This document shows, in pieces, positions 60,850 through 64,000 of a DNA stretch of 64,000 bases; positions within the stretch are counted from its first letter, which is position 1; each line of letters begins with the position of its first letter. This DNA is from Nocardia africana NBRC 100379 (lineage in GTDB: Bacteria > Actinomycetota > Actinomycetes > Mycobacteriales > Mycobacteriaceae), in the NCBI RefSeq assembly GCF_001612635.1, contig NZ_BDAV01000011.1, positions 248,001 through 312,000 on the forward strand, given 5' to 3'. The notes beneath the pieces were generated by a model. That model ran no database searches. It was not told the DNA's origin and worked only from the letters and a program-made list of their open reading frames with translations. Both the position numbers and the translations under genes were made by a program.

Positions 60850-61245
60850 ATGTACGCTCCGATCGGCGCCGTAGATCTCCCGGAAACCATTCCGGCCGAG
60901 ACGTTTTCGACCGGATTCAGCGAATCCACCCGGGCGCTGATCGCCGCCGGGCCGCGTACACCGCGCGAGTTGATCGAGCGCGGCGCCGGGGCATCGCCTA
61001 CTGGTCGGAACCCCAGAACAGGTTGCCGACGATCTGCGGGAGTGGTTCGAAGCCGGAGCCGCGGACGGGTTCACGATCATGCCCGCCGACACCGCCGTGG
61101 ATCTGGAGAACTTCGCCACCGGCGTGGTGCCGATCCTGCAGCGGCGCGGGCTGTTTCAGTGGGAGTATCGGGAACGGACACTGCGTGCGCGCCTGGGACT
61201 GCCGGTGGTGGACCGGCAGGTGGGCGACATCGCCGAATCGGCCTG
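60850..61245 (+). pseudogene. C-terminal fragment of an LLM monooxygenase, with a frameshift
   Basis: From ATG at 60850 the frame reads IGAVDLPETIPAETFSTGF and TPRELIERGAGA, as in the C-terminal third of LLM monooxygenases. Near 61000 the match moves to another frame: VGTPEQVADDLREWF, ADGFTIMP, FATGVVPILQRRGLF, ending with TGA at 61243-61245. One extra base or two missing bases explain it. The N-terminal and middle parts are absent here. Confidence 0.78.
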
Positions 61246-61268
61246 AAACAGTTGTGCGGCAGTGGTAG

Positions 61269-61303
61269 CACCGAGGCGGGGGAATCGAGTCCCCGCCTCG
61301 GTG
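61269..61303. terminator. Strong bidirectional terminator hairpin
   Basis: CACCGAGGCGGGG (61269-61281) pairs perfectly with CCCCGCCTCGGTG (61291-61303) around a 9-nt loop. It fills the 65-bp gap between the + strand operon and the convergent SsuD-like gene. Confidence 0.7.
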
Positions 61304-61310
61304 TTGTCGC

Positions 61311-62369
61311 TCAGCGCAGCAGCGGCAGCAGGTGCTCGCCCTGGCGGTGGATCTCCTGCAGGTAGGGGGTGTCGGACAGGACGAAATGGGTGATTCCGAG
61401 GTCCTGGTACTTCCGCAGCGATTTGGCGACGTCCTCGGCTGAACCGACCAGCCAGGTGCTGCCCGCACCGCCCCCACCGACCCGGCCCGGCGCGGTGTAG
61501 AGGTTGTCGTCGAGCACATCGCCGCGGGCCGCGAGATCGTACAGGCGCTGCTGGCCGACCGCGGCCCGCCACTGCGGACCCGGGCCCGCCTCATGGCTTT
61601 TCGCCATCTCCGCCACGCGGGCCTGGGCATCGGCCCACGCCTGTTCGGTGGTGTCGCGCACGACGGTGGTGACGCGCAGACCGAATTGCAGTGGCGGAAG
61701 TTCACGTCCGTGCCGCTCACTCAGCTCCCGCAGGCGTTCGATCCGCTCGCGCACGTCGGCGAGCGGCTCACCCCAGAACAGCTGCACATCGGCCACGGTC
61801 GCCGCCACCCGCTCGGCGGCGGGCGACGCCCCGCCGAAGTAGAGGGTGGGATGCGGCCTGCCCTCCCGGACCGGAATGCGCGGCAGCACGGTGGAATCGG
61901 TCACCCGGTAGTGCGTTCCGTCGTGGGTGACGTTCTCCTCGGTCCACAGCCGGCGAACGAGGCGGATGAACTCCTCGGTCCGTCCGTAGCGGGCGGCCTG
62001 GTCCTCCTCGGATTCACCGTAGGCGGCGAGATCGTCCTTCCCGGAGACGATGTTGATCCGCACCCGGCCGCCCGACAGATGATCGAGCGTGGCGACGGCC
62101 GAGGCGAAATGGGCGGGCCGCCAGTATCCGGGCCGGATGGCGATCAGCGGCTCGAACGACCGGGTGCGCGCGGCCAGCGCCGTCGCCACGGTGAGCGTGT
62201 CCGGCCGGCCCCACCCGGTACCGAGCAGCGCACCCTTCCAGCCGTACTCCTCGAGCGCTCGCGCCTGCGCGGTGAGGGTGTCGAGGCTGTTGTGATCGGT
62301 GGTGACGGTGTCGCCCCGGTGGCCCGGTGTCACTTGATTGGGGATGTACCAGAGGAATTCGGCGCTCAT
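61311..62369 (-). CDS. SsuD/SfnG-like FMN-dependent sulfonate or sulfone monooxygenase
   Basis: This 352-residue LLM enzyme resembles alkanesulfonate monooxygenase: FLWYIPNQ at the N-terminus, AIRPGYWRPAHFASAVATLD (~85-104), SGGRVRINIVSG, then RYGRTEEFIRLVRRLW. It differs from the NtaA-type paralogues nearby. It would oxidise an alkanesulfonate or dialkyl sulfone with FMNH2, giving sulfite and an aldehyde. ATG at 62369 gives the family N-terminus. It diverges from the DszC-like gene at 62840. Confidence 0.85.
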   Translation of the reverse strand: MSAEFLWYIPNQVTPGHRGDTVTTDHNSLDTLTAQARALEEYGWKGALLGTGWGRPDTLTVATALAARTRSFEPLIAIRPGYWRPAHFASAVATLDHLSGGRVRINIVSGKDDLAAYGESEEDQAARYGRTEEFIRLVRRLWTEENVTHDGTHYRVTDSTVLPRIPVREGRPHPTLYFGGASPAAERVAATVADVQLFWGEPLADVRERIERLRELSERHGRELPPLQFGLRVTTVVRDTTEQAWADAQARVAEMAKSHEAGPGPQWRAAVGQQRLYDLAARGDVLDDNLYTAPGRVGGGGAGSTWLVGSAEDVAKSLRKYQDLGITHFVLSDTPYLQEIHRQGEHLLPLLR

Positions 62370-62839
62370 CGGGGTCGTCCTGTTCGGTGGTCGCGATCCG
62401 CGGCGGGCGCTGCTGGCTACCGCCGGAGGAAGAATGTTCGGCGAGGCGAACACCGAGAGTATGGCCCCGCCGGCTCGTCCGATCGCCTGTCCGCCCGCCC
62501 GACATGATGGGCGAAAAGCGCTGTGTTCTGCGCAAATTCGATCCCAGCAGAGATAAATTCCGGTCGATTCGAGAGCTACCGCGGCGCTCGATGGATCACC
62601 GGCCGGTCCGTGTGCGCAGGCGGCGGACATTTACGTCCGCTATCGCGGTAAGAATTGGCCTGAACCAAAGCCTCCGGCCGGCCGCCGGAACGTGCGAATG
62701 TCGTTGGGTTACCACAAAAATGGACCGCGCCGGGCCTGCGGAGGAGATCGGCGTCGTGTCCGCCGCAGGAGGGGGATGCGCCCTCTTGTGGGCTGATCGC
62801 ACGATCCATTCAGCACACCGACGGTCCCGGGAGGGCATC
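62370..62839. promoter_or_regulatory. 470-bp divergent intergenic region with a palindrome
   Basis: No gene is recognised. GCGGAC-ATTTAC-GTCCGC (62623-62640) is an operator-like palindrome with an AT-rich centre, followed by GGTAAGAAT, a possible -10 region for the + strand gene. GGGAGGG at 62829-62835 is the ribosome-binding site for the gene at 62840. Confidence 0.45.
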
Positions 62840-64000
62840 ATGACGTCGACACATACCGAGCCCGTTGCACCCGCGCTCGAGTCCATCGAATTGCAGGCGG
62901 TGATCGACGAGATCGCCGCGGATGCCCGGCGCCGCCGCGAGGCCGGCGGCGGTCGCCCGGACCGCGCGCTGGCGCTGGCTCGCGAGCATCGACTGGGCGC
63001 GGTGCGACTGCCGCATGACCTCGGTGGCGCCGGCTACAGCGTGCGCGAATTCTTCGCTCTCGCGGTGCGGCTCGCGCAGGCCGATCCCGACGTCCCGCAC
63101 ATCCTGCGCATCCACTGGGGCACCGTCGAAGAAGCGCTCCGCACGCGCGAGACGGAGCGAAGCAAGCAGTGGCTGCAATGGATCCGCGAGGGCAAGATCT
63201 TCGCCGGTGCGCAGTCGGAGCTGTCCGGGCAGCCGGGCGTGTACAGCTACGACACACTGCTCACCGCCGAGGACGATCATTTCCGGCTCAACGGCCGCAA
63301 GTTCTACAGCACGGGCAGCATCTACGCCGACTATCTGCGCATCGGCGCGAACGACGAAGCGGGACAACTGGTCAGCGTCGTCGTTCCCGGCGACCGCGAG
63401 GGCGTGCTGCACGTCGACGACTGGGACGGCATCGGACAGCGTGAGACCGGCAGCGGCACCACCGTCTTGGACGACGTGTTCGTGCACGCGGACGAGATCG
63501 GCGAATTCCGGCTGCTTCCGGGCCCCGGACGACCCCGCAGCCCGCTGGTCCATCTGCTGCTGCACGCGATCGCCGCGGGCATCCTGCGGGCCCTGACCGA
63601 GGACACCGCGACGCTGCTGCGCGAGCGGACCCGGTCCTATTCGTGGGGCAATGCCGAACTGGCCCGCAACGATCCGCAGTTGCTGGCAATCGTCGGATCG
63701 CTGTCGAGTACCGCTTTCGTGGTGGAAGCCGCGGTGCTGGCGGCCGCCGATGCCCTCGACGCGGCGACCCGTCACGTCTGGCAGCACGGCGTCCCCGACG
63801 ATCGCTTGGAACTCGCGGCCTCACTCCAGACGTCGCAGGTCAAGGTGGCGGTGGAAAAGATCGCCCTGAGTGCCGCGGCCGAGGCCTTCGACGCCGGTGG
63901 GGCGTCGTGGACGCGCGCATCGGCCGGGCTGGACCGGCACTGGCGTAATCTGCGGACGCTGTTCTCCCACAACCCGACCGTGTACAAGGCGCGGGTCGTG
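62840..64000 (+). CDS. DszC/SfnC-like flavin monooxygenase (third copy), 3' end outside window
   Basis: An open frame from ATG 62840 runs 387 codons to the window edge without a stop. It shows GAQSELSGQPG (~120), KFYSTGSIYADYL (~154-166), DDWDGIGQRETGSGTT (~193-208) and HWRNLRTLFSHNP near the edge. It has the same acyl-CoA-dehydrogenase fold as the 56826 product, and by eye is closer to it than to the 58564 product. GGGAGGG lies 5 nt upstream. Only the last few dozen residues should be missing. Confidence 0.85.
   Translation, partial: MTSTHTEPVAPALESIELQAVIDEIAADARRRREAGGGRPDRALALAREHRLGAVRLPHDLGGAGYSVREFFALAVRLAQADPDVPHILRIHWGTVEEALRTRETERSKQWLQWIREGKIFAGAQSELSGQPGVYSYDTLLTAEDDHFRLNGRKFYSTGSIYADYLRIGANDEAGQLVSVVVPGDREGVLHVDDWDGIGQRETGSGTTVLDDVFVHADEIGEFRLLPGPGRPRSPLVHLLLHAIAAGILRALTEDTATLLRERTRSYSWGNAELARNDPQLLAIVGSLSSTAFVVEAAVLAAADALDAATRHVWQHGVPDDRLELAASLQTSQVKVAVEKIALSAAAEAFDAGGASWTRASAGLDRHWRNLRTLFSHNPTVYKARVV

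Noticed and set aside
58097..61245. Insertion sequence disrupting the LLM gene
   Set aside because: The intervening DNA encodes a DszC-like enzyme and an aldo-keto reductase; I see no transposase, terminal inverted repeats or target duplication.

Overview
The window is GC-rich, densely packed actinobacterial DNA. Gene content points to the Mycobacteriales and most likely to Nocardia or a close relative: a fatty acyl-AMP ligase, ferritin-like acyl-ACP desaturases, a cyclopropane-fatty-acid-synthase-type methyltransferase, many P450s and flavin monooxygenases, Ugp-type glycerophosphodiester uptake, and TetR regulators. I saw no tRNA, rRNA, CRISPR array, transposase, integrase or origin.

1-25 kb is a lipid locus. 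It opens inside a polyunsaturated-fatty-acid (PUFA) synthase-like set on the + strand: a ketoreductase/dehydratase protein cut by the window edge, a protein with two FabA-like hot-dog domains, and a PfaD-type enoyl reductase. On the - strand follows an eight-gene run: acyl-CoA dehydrogenase, hot-dog protein, alpha/beta hydrolase, then ugpC, ugpB, a metallophosphoesterase, ugpA and ugpE. Divergent from it are a ferredoxin-type oxidoreductase, an exported protein and a thioesterase. A second - strand operon (FAAL, diiron desaturase, thioesterase, acyl carrier protein, methyltransferase, second diiron desaturase) looks like a route that loads a fatty acid on a dedicated carrier protein and then desaturates and methylates it. 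Two coupled P450 genes run divergently from the FAAL gene.

25-30 kb is a TetR-controlled operon (short-chain dehydrogenase, saccharopine-dehydrogenase-like protein, acyl-CoA ligase) with three operator-like repeats spaced 22 bp. 30-36 kb is a tightly coupled six-gene sugar operon: aminotransferase, epimerase, MurG-like glycosyltransferase, EamA-like membrane protein, GalE and a NodB-type deacetylase. 36-39 kb holds a frameshifted small membrane-protein gene, a DHA2 efflux pump with its TetR regulator, and a P450 remnant.

39-64 kb looks like an organosulfur (sulfonate/sulfone/thioether) utilisation island. It has a flavin monooxygenase, five apparently intact luciferase-like monooxygenases plus pieces of at least one more, three DszC/SfnC-like flavoenzymes, a peptide/nickel-type ABC importer with fused ATPases, a LysR regulator, an aldo-keto reductase and a heterodimeric ABC exporter. 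Two transcription units share a 60-bp promoter module with identical spacing. One luciferase-like monooxygenase seems to have lost its middle, with two intact genes in its place. The last gene runs off the right edge. No partner flavin reductase is visible.
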